DNA from: an uncultured Saprospirales bacterium
Lineage (GTDB): Bacteria > Bacteroidota > Bacteroidia > Chitinophagales > Saprospiraceae
Reading direction: 5' to 3'
Length of the DNA stretch: 37,930 nt
NCBI GenBank assembly: GCA_913061325.1
Contig: CAJXUU010000012.1
Span: 1 to 37,930, forward strand
Part shown: positions 22,201 through 30,758 of the stretch, one piece after another
How the letters are laid out: every line of letters begins with the position of its first letter
Numbering within the stretch: position 1 is the first letter of the stretch
Program-made: the position numbers and the translations under genes
The notes under the pieces: generated by a model
Databases searched by the model: none
What the model was told of the DNA's origin: nothing
The model's input: the letters and a program-made list of their open reading frames with translations, nothing else

Positions 22201-22254
22201 GGCAGTCATCCGCTGACAGGGAGTAGTAAGGCTGTATTAAAGGAAGGAAACTAG
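19252..22254 (+). CDS. Multidomain lipoprotein: ThuA, PQQ-type sugar dehydrogenase/beta-propeller, PKD and cytochrome c
   Basis: Lipobox IITSC; ThuA FNKTAGYHHDCIENG and GGGYAGVHSASDTEYKWEWYGQLAGAHF; propeller YTMGHRNPYRISVDP; PKD DPEHSKLTYKWNFGNG; CRSCH haem motif with VMPA distal Met. Confidence 0.92.
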   Translation: MKFNFLFAIISCLIITSCSDDKRIGDAKILLFNKTAGYHHDCIENGSKAIIKMCAENNIQVQTTADPSFFKEEDLSVFAAVVFFNTTGDVLDAAQENAFERYIQSGGGYAGVHSASDTEYKWEWYGQLAGAHFISHPKIQEAKFVVQDSSFAATSFLPKEWTRTDELYNFNLTNPDVNVILTVDESTYEGGENGANHPMAWFHEYDGGRAFYTALGHTHESYKEEFFMKHLLEGIKYAIGDNMILDYSKAKTAAMIASDRFSKVPLSAGKFDEPTEMAILPNLDVLIAERGGDLKMYKAETKELLDVGRLEVYDDSGVEGVNAEEGFMGLQADPKFEENNWLYTFYAPIGELEVNRLSRFKFIDDKLQMGTEQVILDVASDRQICCHTAGSIAFGPGGLLFLSTGDNSTPFDEEDAEYVNNGYAPLNDLPGKKQYDARRSSGNTNDLRGKILRIKVEDDGSYTIPEGNLFPVGMEKTRAEIYTMGHRNPYRISVDPHKGYVYWGDVGPDANEDNLEKRGPRGYDEMGQARKPGNYGWPFFIGNNKPYVDYDYATGISGKPFDPAAPINDSKNNTGLTKLPPAQEAFVYYPYDKSSDFAGLASGGRNAMAGPTYYAADYEGDQKLPEAYNEKVIIYDWMRGWMKAVTLNEDGSYQKMEPFASDIRLNNLIDMELGPNGQIYLLEYGTGWFVQNDDSGLSVIEYNPGNRPPKINDFSVSASSGKLPLTVVFSADAVDPEHSKLTYKWNFGNGNIKTGGKNEGAATYVEPGIYKATVDVIDKEGLVTTSQEINIISGNTRPEISIELVGIDANTYKSNAPVTYKVNVKDEEDGQAIDLSKIHVSVDYVDGYDEASIATGHQEFSDVSLGESLVKTSICRSCHKVDEASIGPSYTKIAEKYKSDWNSTGYLRSKIINGGTGVWGENVMPANSEATPADVKKMIKYILSLAEEDEKDKMAPEGTITPAKNSEGKVMVVTATYTDKGAEGSHPLTGSSKAVLKEGN

Positions 22255-22357
22255 TGGAGTGTCATTTTGGACGAAATGCTAACAATTCTAAAATAGTACA
22301 ATCCTGTGTAAATAGATAGCCATCAATGAATGTAATTCGGATCAAATTGTCACCTAA

Positions 22358-22420
22358 GACCTCAGAGAGGTCAACCTAATTAAAAAAGAAAACAATCAAT
22401 CACTGACCTCAGAGAGGTCA
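22358..22420. repeat. Two copies of a short hairpin-forming palindrome
   Basis: GACCTC-AGA-GAGGTC at 22358..22372 and 22405..22419. Confidence 0.75.
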
Positions 22421-22630
22421 CACATCAACAACTAAAAATAGTCACAATATTATTAGATCGATCCTCAAGTTGTTTATGCAAATTAAGAATTAGCAAAATC
22501 TATTACTACCTTGTAACATCTAATTAATAACCCTCCCCCCATATAAAAGTTATTTGCTTTTAATTGATTACTTAATTCAATTTCATGGTACTTATATCTG
22601 AAACTCATATTGATCAATAAAACTTTCACT

Positions 22631-22986
22631 ATGACAGACCAAGAGTTAATTGAAAAATAAGAACTGGAAATATCGAATCCAATCAATTAGAAAAGACATT
22701 ACAAAAAATTACTAAATCAAAGCAACATGGACCAAATAGATTGTCTCATTGATAGAAAATAAAGAAGCAACGGAGTTACTAACAAAGTTAAATTAACTCC
22801 CCCAGCTAGATAATGATAATTACAACCATACAAGTGCAAGTCGCGATGCAAATATTATTGCTCTGAAAAGAGTTGTGGCACACCCCAGTTAAGCGATGCT
22901 GATTACAAATTAACACCTGACACGATGTAAGTATTATGCTATGAGAATAGTGATTTGAGCCACTCCAGAATTGGAGTGGTTTTTTT
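22631..22986 (+). pseudogene. Decayed coding relic ending in an intact-looking terminator
   Basis: Protein-like fragments split by stops and frame changes: MTDQELIEK*ELEISNPIN*, SLIENKEATELLTKLN*LPQLDNDNYNHTSASRDANIIALKRVVAHPS*, LSDADYKLTPDTM*VLCYENSDLSHSRIGVVF. Confidence 0.4.
22960..22986 (+). terminator. Rho-independent terminator
   Basis: CCACTCC-AGAATT-GGAGTGG followed by seven T. Confidence 0.85.
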
Positions 22987-23364
22987 GAAGTCCTAATTTA
23001 AATTTTATAAACAGAAATATCATGTCTACCTTTTTGATATAAATGAAATTCATCTATTTTAGTTTCAATGGCACCTTACAAATATATTTCATTTACCAAT
23101 GTATTAATATATTCAGGTATTGGATTCTTGGGATATCTTTCGTCTCTATTTATTGATAAATGGATGAAACGAGAGATTAAATAGAAGAGGGCGTAGAATA
23201 CTTAATATCAACAATGCATAATGATGTAAGAGGTACTATCTGCCCTTCTTACCTATGTGTAAAACAGTAAAATCATAGGAGTTTTCAGTAGATAAAAACA
23301 AATGAAATATGGAAAAGTTGAAAGTACTTTGGCACTATTTGGTAGATATTCAGAAGTTGTATTC

Positions 23365-24516
23365 CTAACTCAATTTGCCAACCAATTTCCTTATCATCTC
23401 CACACCCATATCTAACTGCTCTATATCAATAAATTCATTAGCTCTATGTGCTTGAGCAATAGAACCAGGTCCACAAATTACAGATTGGAATCCTCCATTT
23501 GAAAATTGTCCAGCTTCTGCGGCATAGGCTACAGTGCCAGTTTCTTGTATAGGAGTGAGAGATTTAATAAATGCAACTGCATCATCAGATTCTGCAGTAT
23601 CAAGTGGCGGCACAGGTGGATGATGTTGTGCGTTTTTGATCTCAAATCCAGGAAAAGTTTCTCTTAAGATTGATTCTCTTTCTTGGCAGTATGCTTCGAA
23701 TTCAGCTATGATATCTTCTGTTACATCTTGAGGGATAACTCTCACATCCCATTTAAATAACGATTTGTCAGCAATTACATTCGGGGCTATTCCAGCATTG
23801 ATCTGTCCTACGTGGAGAGAAGAGTGGGGGGGTGTAAATCTATCATCAATTCTACCCGCTTCTACCAATGCGTTCATCTTATTTTCTAGCCAGATGATCA
23901 ACCTTGCCGATTCATGTATAGCACTCACTTCTTGGCGAATTCTACTACTATGACCGGCAGAACCATTAACTATTGTTTCAATCACACAAATTCCTTTCTG
24001 TCCAACAATCGGTTGCATCATAGATGGTTCTCCGATTATCGCATACTTAGGTTTTTCGGTATAGGTTGATTTTATATGCTCTACTAACTCAGGGGCTGAA
24101 AGACAACCAATCTCTTCGTCATATGAAAACGCGAAATAGATAGGTTTTTTGAGTATAGCTCTACTCATTTTAGGAAGTACAGCTAAACAACAAGCAAGGA
24201 ATCCTTTCATGTCACAAGAACCTCGAGCATAGAGCCGACCATCTCCTCCGTCCGTCAATACAAATGGATCAGTTGCCCAATCTTGTCCCTCTACAGGAAC
24301 AACATCCATATGACCAGATAATATGACTCCTCCATCTATTGCTGGTCCTATTCTACAATGGAGAGAAGCTTTTGTTCCTTCTTCGTTCGGTACGAGATAT
24401 GTCTCAATATCAAATTGCTCAATATAGTCCTTGATCCAATTCATAATGGAGAGATTAGAATCTCCTCCAAGAACAGGAAATGAAACAAGTTTGGTAAGGA
24501 TCTGAGTTGCTGTCAT
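23365..24516 (-). CDS. argE: Acetylornithine deacetylase (M20 family)
   Basis: VILSGHMDVVPVEGQDWATDPF, GRLYARGSCDMKGFLACCLA, AYAAEAGQF, and ICGPGSIAQAHRANEFI. Confidence 0.9.
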   Translation of the reverse strand: MTATQILTKLVSFPVLGGDSNLSIMNWIKDYIEQFDIETYLVPNEEGTKASLHCRIGPAIDGGVILSGHMDVVPVEGQDWATDPFVLTDGGDGRLYARGSCDMKGFLACCLAVLPKMSRAILKKPIYFAFSYDEEIGCLSAPELVEHIKSTYTEKPKYAIIGEPSMMQPIVGQKGICVIETIVNGSAGHSSRIRQEVSAIHESARLIIWLENKMNALVEAGRIDDRFTPPHSSLHVGQINAGIAPNVIADKSLFKWDVRVIPQDVTEDIIAEFEAYCQERESILRETFPGFEIKNAQHHPPVPPLDTAESDDAVAFIKSLTPIQETGTVAYAAEAGQFSNGGFQSVICGPGSIAQAHRANEFIDIEQLDMGVEMIRKLVGKLS

Positions 24517-24723
24517 GATTTAATATTTTGCTCTGATTTAAGTAGTGAGGTCTTTAATTCTAAGCCGAAAATAGAAAAAGTATAGCGCACAGTATGAATT
24601 GTGGTTTTATATATCGTTTGATCGAATTGTTTGGTTGAGTTTTTTAAGACTTATAGCTGCATAACTTGAATAATTTTGCAATATAAGTCGGTCGATTTTT
24701 GATAGGAGCTATAAGTTAAGTCC

Positions 24724-24761
24724 ATTTTGTTTAATAAATAATAAAAAAGATTAAACAAAAT
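24724..24761. promoter_or_regulatory. Inverted pair of ATTTTGTTTAA motifs upstream of the FAS1 gene
   Basis: ATTTTGTTTAA at 24724..24734 and TTAAACAAAAT at 24751..24761, a perfect 11-bp inverted repeat. Confidence 0.55.
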
Positions 24762-24902
24762 AATCAACAGATTGTCAGTTAGTTAGGTGTTGTTTTGGCT
24801 CATTTGAAGGAGAAAAGCAAATAATAACTGACCTTTTGAGACAACCTTTTTAGCCTTAAAAGCATATCTGTAAGTAGAAATTTTAAATCAAAAAATATTT
24901 AT

Positions 24903-25847
24903 ATGAAAACATTAAGATTATTTGGATTTGCATTATTGATGGTATCACTTGGCTTTGTTTCTTGCGGAGACGATGACGACGACATGGATAATGATCCACA
25001 AACAATATCGAATCTTGCTTCTGAAACAGCAGATTTAAGTTCATTAGTAGCGGCATTGGGAGCTGCAGATTTGGTAAGTACACTTGAAGGAGATGGTCCT
25101 TTTACAGTATTTGCTCCAACAAATGCAGCATTTGATAAGTTTTTATCTGATAATGGATTTGCTACGGTAGCAGATGTGCCAGCGGATTTATTGAAAAACA
25201 TTTTGTTGAATCACGTAGTTGGTGGTAAGAACCTCTCTACTGGACTTGCAACAGGTTATGTAGAATCATCTGCAACAGGTGCAGGTGGAAATGCAATGAA
25301 TATGTACATATCTACAGATGGTAGTGTTACTATCAATGGAGTTAGTACAGTAGCAACTGCTGATATCGATGCTTCTAATGGAGTTATACATATCGTAGAT
25401 GCAGTGATAGGATTACCTACAGTAGTAACATTTGCAACCGCAGATCCTACATTCAGTACATTAGTATCTGCACTTACAAGAGAAAGTTTAGGTGTTGATT
25501 ATGTAGGTGTTTTATCTGGCGAAGGTCCATTTACAGTTTTCGCACCTACTAATGATGCATTCGGAGCTTTACTAACAGAATTGAGTGCAGGAGGATTAGG
25601 AGATATTGATGATGCTACATTGAATGCAGTTCTACAATACCATGTGGTAAATGGTGCTAATGTAAGGGCAGGCGACCTTACAGATGGTCAAGTAGTAGCT
25701 ACTTTTGGTGCAGCTGAATTTACAATTGATCTTTCAGATGGAGCTAGCATCACAGATGCAAATGATAGAAATACTAAAATAGTAGTTACAGATGTACAAG
25801 CAAATAATGGAGTGATTCATGTTGTGAGTCAAGTATTACTTCCATAA
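24903..25847 (+). CDS. Lipoprotein with two fasciclin (FAS1) domains
   Basis: Lipobox GFVSC; duplicated GPFTVFAPTNAAFDKFL / GPFTVFAPTNDAFGALL and NGVIHVVxxV motifs. Confidence 0.95.
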   Translation: MKTLRLFGFALLMVSLGFVSCGDDDDDMDNDPQTISNLASETADLSSLVAALGAADLVSTLEGDGPFTVFAPTNAAFDKFLSDNGFATVADVPADLLKNILLNHVVGGKNLSTGLATGYVESSATGAGGNAMNMYISTDGSVTINGVSTVATADIDASNGVIHIVDAVIGLPTVVTFATADPTFSTLVSALTRESLGVDYVGVLSGEGPFTVFAPTNDAFGALLTELSAGGLGDIDDATLNAVLQYHVVNGANVRAGDLTDGQVVATFGAAEFTIDLSDGASITDANDRNTKIVVTDVQANNGVIHVVSQVLLP

Positions 25848-25871
25848 TTAGAATTGAAAGCAGTTGATTAG

Positions 25872-25908
25872 AAGGTGTCATTTCTTAGTTGAGGTGGCAC
25901 CTTTTTTT
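25872..25908 (+). terminator. Rho-independent terminator
   Basis: AAGGTGTCA / TGGCACCTT stem followed by a T run after the FAS1 ORF. Confidence 0.75.
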
Positions 25909-25921
25909 AAGAATAGCATCT

Positions 25922-27325
25922 TTACGAATAACCGATTCCAACTGCAATAAGCAAGAATATCCACGATATAATAACGATAATACCCAGCACTGGAAATATA
26001 AACCTAAACCAACGATCAAGTGGAACTCTGCACATAGCCAACATAGCAACTAATCCTCCAAGCGTGGGATTGATAAGATTTGTTACTCCATCACCAATCT
26101 GAAATGCCAATATGGTTGTTTGTCTTGTTAATCCCAGTACTTCGCCTAGCGGAAGCATAATAGGTAGTGTAGCCAAAGCTTGTCCACTGCCAGACGGTAT
26201 GAATAAATTAATCACACATTGAGAAATGGACATAGATATAGCTGCTAGATAAAGTGGTAATCCTTGAAGTAATTCAGCTAGATTGTTAGAAATCGTATCT
26301 CCGATATTCCCCATTTCCATGAGCACCTTGATTGTCGCTGCGAAGCCTACCATGAATGCCCCCGGAGCGGCTAATGCTACTGATTTTAGCACGGTTTCAC
26401 TAATTGTATTGCCATCCATTTTTGATATGATTGCACTCACGAGAGCTACGATAAGAAAGATAGCTGATAGTTCATTTAGGTACCAGTGATAGGTGAATAC
26501 TCCGTAGAGAATAACACCAATTCCTGCCAAAAAAGTTATGATAACCATCCAGTTTTGAGAACTCATCGAGTATTCAGTGATCGGTTTTGATAAGTTGATT
26601 CCATCTTCATTTAGACCTAATCCTAGGCTTTTGGATTTATCCTTTATTATTTTTTTGAAATATCGCACGTTATAAAAAGCCATCAAACTCAATGCAGTAA
26701 AGCAAAGAATACTTCTCAATAAATAACCTGAAAAAAGTGGAAGCTCGGCAATTTTATGTCCCGTTCCAACAGTGTAAGGATTGATAGGGGAGAGGCCAAA
26801 GCCAATGGTCATCGCACCTACAGATATACCAGCTGCAAGTATGAGGTCCCCGCCTAATGCCAGACTTAACACAGCAGCAATCGGTACCATGGCTATATTG
26901 TTTTCATAACCTACTGCAACACCTAGAAATCCAAAAATGAAAGTCATGATCACAACGATTAAGTACTTGTTCTTAAGTCCTAATTTCTTTACTAAAGTGC
27001 CAACAGCATTCTCAACAGTGGTAGATTTTTCCATGATACCAAACATGATGCCACCAGCAAGGACGATAAATATAACTTCAACTGCAGCTTTGAATCCTAA
27101 TGGGATTGCAGTAAACATTTCCAAAAGACTTATCGGAGTATTATTGTCAAACGCTTTGAATGACCCAGGGATTACACGATTTCTACCATCGACCAATTCT
27201 CGTTCAAATGCTCCGGCAGGTATCAAATAGGTAAGTATCGTCACAAATATGATGATTCCAAACAGCATAGTAAGTGCATGAGGAATCCGTTCGTACCATT
27301 TGAGATTATCAGAAGTTTTTTGCAT
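25922..27325 (-). CDS. YfcC family (C4-dicarboxylate/amino-acid type) permease
   Basis: Polytopic protein; MLFGIIIFVTILTYLIPAGAFER, FGLSPINPYTVGTGHKIAELP, and SGSGQALATLPIMLPLG. Confidence 0.85.
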   Translation of the reverse strand: MQKTSDNLKWYERIPHALTMLFGIIIFVTILTYLIPAGAFERELVDGRNRVIPGSFKAFDNNTPISLLEMFTAIPLGFKAAVEVIFIVLAGGIMFGIMEKSTTVENAVGTLVKKLGLKNKYLIVVIMTFIFGFLGVAVGYENNIAMVPIAAVLSLALGGDLILAAGISVGAMTIGFGLSPINPYTVGTGHKIAELPLFSGYLLRSILCFTALSLMAFYNVRYFKKIIKDKSKSLGLGLNEDGINLSKPITEYSMSSQNWMVIITFLAGIGVILYGVFTYHWYLNELSAIFLIVALVSAIISKMDGNTISETVLKSVALAAPGAFMVGFAATIKVLMEMGNIGDTISNNLAELLQGLPLYLAAISMSISQCVINLFIPSGSGQALATLPIMLPLGEVLGLTRQTTILAFQIGDGVTNLINPTLGGLVAMLAMCRVPLDRWFRFIFPVLGIIVIISWIFLLIAVGIGYS

Positions 27326-27498
27326 CTGATAAATATAAGAAAGATGATTAGATCAACTCATTAAATATTACTTTTTGCTAAACTGCGCATTTGATTGAAT
27401 CGCATAATCGCTTTATAATGTTGACAGAATAATCGCAATTTTCCTGATAATGATCAGAAAAAAAATCTAAATAACTTCATTTACGATTGTATCTATAG

Positions 27499-27663
27499 TT
27501 GAGTCCACTCCGAAAACTCCTCAACACTAAAAATGTTTCTTTTGGCGATATTTTCATTTATTTCAATTAACTGATGCTCAGGCATCACTGAATTTCAAAA
27601 AATACAAATCTCATTCAAAATAATTCATTTTGAAGAAATTGATACTTTTCGGAGTGGACTCAA
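27499..27663. mobile_element. MITE-like non-coding element with perfect 18-bp terminal inverted repeats
   Basis: TTGAGTCCACTCCGAAAA (27499..27516) and its exact reverse complement TTTTCGGAGTGGACTCAA (27646..27663). Confidence 0.6.
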
Positions 27664-27755
27664 AGTTTAATTTTGAACTTCATTTCAATAATGAAAATAA
27701 TGATTCAGTTAATAAATGAAATACTGAAATCGCTTGAAACTAATTTAATGATAAA

Positions 27756-28778
27756 TCAATCCACATTTCCAACTTTGATCAATTGAAAATCCAAATTTAT
27801 TGTATTACCCAAACTTTCCGTAAGTGGAATCTCAGCAGGAATAGAAATCCAAGATGGAGTTCCGTTTGGAAATTCTGTAATTAAACCAAGTAGCGCTTTT
27901 TGAAGCGTTAATAGGTCATGCGGTTTTATCTGACCATCAGAATTAAGATCTGCAGCTAGTAATTGATACTCTTCTGTAAAGGGTTCTAATTCAAGTAAAT
28001 GTTTCTTAATTAGAATGAGGTCGTGTGGTTTGACGGTATTGTCAACAATGTCTCCTTGCACTTGAATTACGATTACAGGATCTATAAGTTCTGGGAAATC
28101 AAGGGATGGATAATCAAAGTTTAATTCTCCTCCTGTAATTGCCAATATATCAAAGGTAGGATTATCTGCATCTGCTGGTTTGAGTATATAAGTTATGTTT
28201 TCAGGAATGGAAGTCGTTGGAATAGTAGAATTGACATCATAGGTAGTTACTTCGTCTTCCATATCGCCTCCTCCAGACATGCCTGTTGCTCCTGTTGCAG
28301 CTATCAAACTATCGAAGTCATCATAACTGAATCCTTGGTCTACGGTTCCATCTGGTGCTATAATAACTAAACTAGGTGTGCCGAAGTAAGGGCCAAACAT
28401 TCCTGTTTTATATATTGCAGCTGCATCTTTTCCACCTCCATCGAATCCTGCACCAGGAAATGTGATTCCTCTATCTATTTTGTATTGTGCTACATCTGCA
28501 TTTGAATCGCTGGTTAATATACTCAATTCGATAAACTCTACATCGTATTGCCCTGCTCCCCAGTTTTGGTATTTTTCTTCCATCCATGGTGCCAATTGGA
28601 TACATGGTGGACAAGTAGTGAAAAACAACTTAAGCACAACTGTCTGTCCTTGATCCAAATGATCAGCATATAAATTATGAACTACTCCATCAGAATCTGT
28701 AATCTGAAAATCTGGAGCAGTCTGCGTATATGCAACTAAAGAAAAAGAAAGAAATAAAATTGATATTAGATATTTCAT
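27756..28778 (-). CDS. Secreted redoxin/thioredoxin-like protein with C-terminal dockerin-like module
   Basis: Signal peptide; redoxin motif LFFTTCPPCIQLAPWME; duplicated EF-hand-like TVKPHDLILIKKHLL...AADLNSDGQIKPHDLLTLQKALLGLI. Confidence 0.85.
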   Translation of the reverse strand: MKYLISILFLSFSLVAYTQTAPDFQITDSDGVVHNLYADHLDQGQTVVLKLFFTTCPPCIQLAPWMEEKYQNWGAGQYDVEFIELSILTSDSNADVAQYKIDRGITFPGAGFDGGGKDAAAIYKTGMFGPYFGTPSLVIIAPDGTVDQGFSYDDFDSLIAATGATGMSGGGDMEDEVTTYDVNSTIPTTSIPENITYILKPADADNPTFDILAITGGELNFDYPSLDFPELIDPVIVIQVQGDIVDNTVKPHDLILIKKHLLELEPFTEEYQLLAADLNSDGQIKPHDLLTLQKALLGLITEFPNGTPSWISIPAEIPLTESLGNTINLDFQLIKVGNVD

Positions 28779-28965
28779 GATATGATATTTATCTGATTAT
28801 CAAAGATATGGAGAGTAGAGGAGAAAGTCAAGAGAAAATTCGGATATGTGTCTTTTGGGAGATTTGCAAGATTAATATCAAATTCTAATAAAGAAATTAA
28901 CAGAGCATATAATGTCCCGCATTATTGATCTGATGAGCAATACAAGCCATAACAATATATTCGAT

Positions 28966-29163
28966 GACGGGCGTTAGCTAGGCAAGCCAACCTTATTAGG
29001 CGGGCGTTAGCTAGGCAAGCCACCCTTATAGGACGGGCGTTTGCTAAGGCAAGCCACCCTTATGGGACGGGCGTTAGCTAGGCAAGCCACCCTTATTAGG
29101 CGGGCGTTTGCTAAGGCAAGCCACCCTTATTAGGCGGGCGTTTGCTAAGGCAAGCCACCCTTA
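28966..29163. repeat. Six-copy tandem repeat, unit 33/34 bp
   Basis: CGGGCGTT(A/T)GCTA(A)GGCAAGCCACCCTTAT.. units begin at 28968, 29001, 29034, 29068, 29101 and 29135. Confidence 0.95.
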
Positions 29164-29514
29164 GCCCCCAGCTTTTTTGATATTTCGATACCCTTCATCT
29201 TTTAGGATACCTATGATTTTATCTCTATGTTCTCCTTGGATGATGATCTCTCCATCTTTTACAGATCCTCCGACACCACATTTTGATTTTAGTTTTTTGC
29301 CAAGTGCTTTTAAATCGCTATCAGGTAGCGCTTCTAGTCCTCTGATAAGACTGACAGCTTTGCCACCTCTATGCTTCTTTTCAAGATGGACTCTGATAGA
29401 ATCAAATTGTTTTTTATCAGTATTTACTTTTTCGTCCTCCATTTCAGGTGCATTTTCTGGATTACCCATCGCTTTGAATGCATCCCATGAAAGGTTTGTT
29501 TCTTGTTTACCCAT
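29161..29514 (-). CDS. yciH: SUI1/eIF1-family translation factor (YciH-like)
   Basis: DSIRVHLEKKHRGGKAVSLIRGL...LGKKLKSKCGVGGSVKDGEIIIQGEHRDKIIGILKDEGYRNIKKAGG. Confidence 0.93.
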   Translation of the reverse strand: MGKQETNLSWDAFKAMGNPENAPEMEDEKVNTDKKQFDSIRVHLEKKHRGGKAVSLIRGLEALPDSDLKALGKKLKSKCGVGGSVKDGEIIIQGEHRDKIIGILKDEGYRNIKKAGG

Positions 29515-29557
29515 GTTGTTTTTCTCTTTGTTGAACTTCTTTTTTTAGTGGTGACAG

Positions 29558-30658
29558 TTAATAATTATCTCCTCTTCTTTTCCAATTAAAGTTGATCATT
29601 CTCAGAACAAGAAATCCTAAGTCTCTAGTTCCAATATTGCTATTGGAAAGTATAATGACACCTGTACCTGTTTCTTTTACAAAAGCAATGAATGTGTTGT
29701 GTCCATTTGTTTTACCTGTATGAGTAATGATGTCGTATCTTTTTCTTTGGTCAATTATCTGCCAGCCTTTGCCTGTCTTTATAGATTCGTTGAAGTTTGT
29801 GTCTACTTCTTTGTTATGATTGTGAGCGAATATTGGAACATATGGATGATCAATAACTCCTAGATTGACTTTCATGAATTTCATTAAATCGGCTGCTGAA
29901 GTTTTAATACCTTCAGATGCGCCAAATGAAGCAAAACTCCAAGGTCCAACTTCTCTACTAGCTCTATCATATCCTTGTGTTACTACATCTTTTTTTCTTT
30001 CTTTGAAAAACACAAACGTACTTTCAAGATCCATTGGCTTGATGATGTATTCATGCATCAATTTGTCAAATGGTTTTCCAGTAGCTTGTTCTAAAACTAT
30101 TTCAAGTAATCCATAGTTGGTATGCGCATAGTTGAATTCATTTGATGATTTAGGAAGAAAGTCAGTATAGAATGCCAATAGATCCTCTTTTTCGTAATAA
30201 CCATATGGATTTTGTGGATCTTTCTCTTTTGCTCCAAAAAAGTATGGACGAACAGGAAGTCCAGAAGTGTGTTGGATTAAATCAAGAATCGAAACATCAT
30301 CCATCCTAGGATTTTGGATTTCTAATGGAAGATGTGTATTGATCTTTGAGTCATAAGAAATGAATCCTTCATCGACTAATACTGATACCAAGCTAGCTGT
30401 GAATACTTTGGTAATACTACCTGTTTCGAAAATGTCATTTGCATCAAGACCTTCTTTTTCATTTCTAATCTTACTCCCAAAATCAACGAAGTAGGTAGAA
30501 TCTTGGTCTACTATCCCAATTATAAATCCTGGTGTATCATCAAGACTGATATCTGTATCATGAAGGATAATCCGTTCTATTTCGACCTTGAGATCTCCAT
30601 TTTGTGCGGATAAGGCTAACCCGATTAATATTTGAACTGTAATTAGTAAGAATTTCAT
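29558..30658 (-). CDS. Serine hydrolase of the beta-lactamase (class C)/S12 family
   Basis: SITK (SxxK) motif, YAHTNYG (YxN-like), and HTGKTNG near the C-terminus; signal peptide. Confidence 0.9.
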   Translation of the reverse strand: MKFLLITVQILIGLALSAQNGDLKVEIERIILHDTDISLDDTPGFIIGIVDQDSTYFVDFGSKIRNEKEGLDANDIFETGSITKVFTASLVSVLVDEGFISYDSKINTHLPLEIQNPRMDDVSILDLIQHTSGLPVRPYFFGAKEKDPQNPYGYYEKEDLLAFYTDFLPKSSNEFNYAHTNYGLLEIVLEQATGKPFDKLMHEYIIKPMDLESTFVFFKERKKDVVTQGYDRASREVGPWSFASFGASEGIKTSAADLMKFMKVNLGVIDHPYVPIFAHNHNKEVDTNFNESIKTGKGWQIIDQRKRYDIITHTGKTNGHNTFIAFVKETGTGVIILSNSNIGTRDLGFLVLRMINFNWKRRGDNY

Positions 30659-30758
30659 AATTGTAAAATTACGGAATAGTTTGGTAATGGCAAGTGTAGA
30701 TATTTAAGAGTAATCTATTAAGTTATGAATACCAATCGGATCTTAAACTTTGCATACT

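Noticed and set aside
28966-29163. CRISPR array
   Set aside because: Units are contiguous with no unique spacers between repeats, and there are no cas genes nearby.
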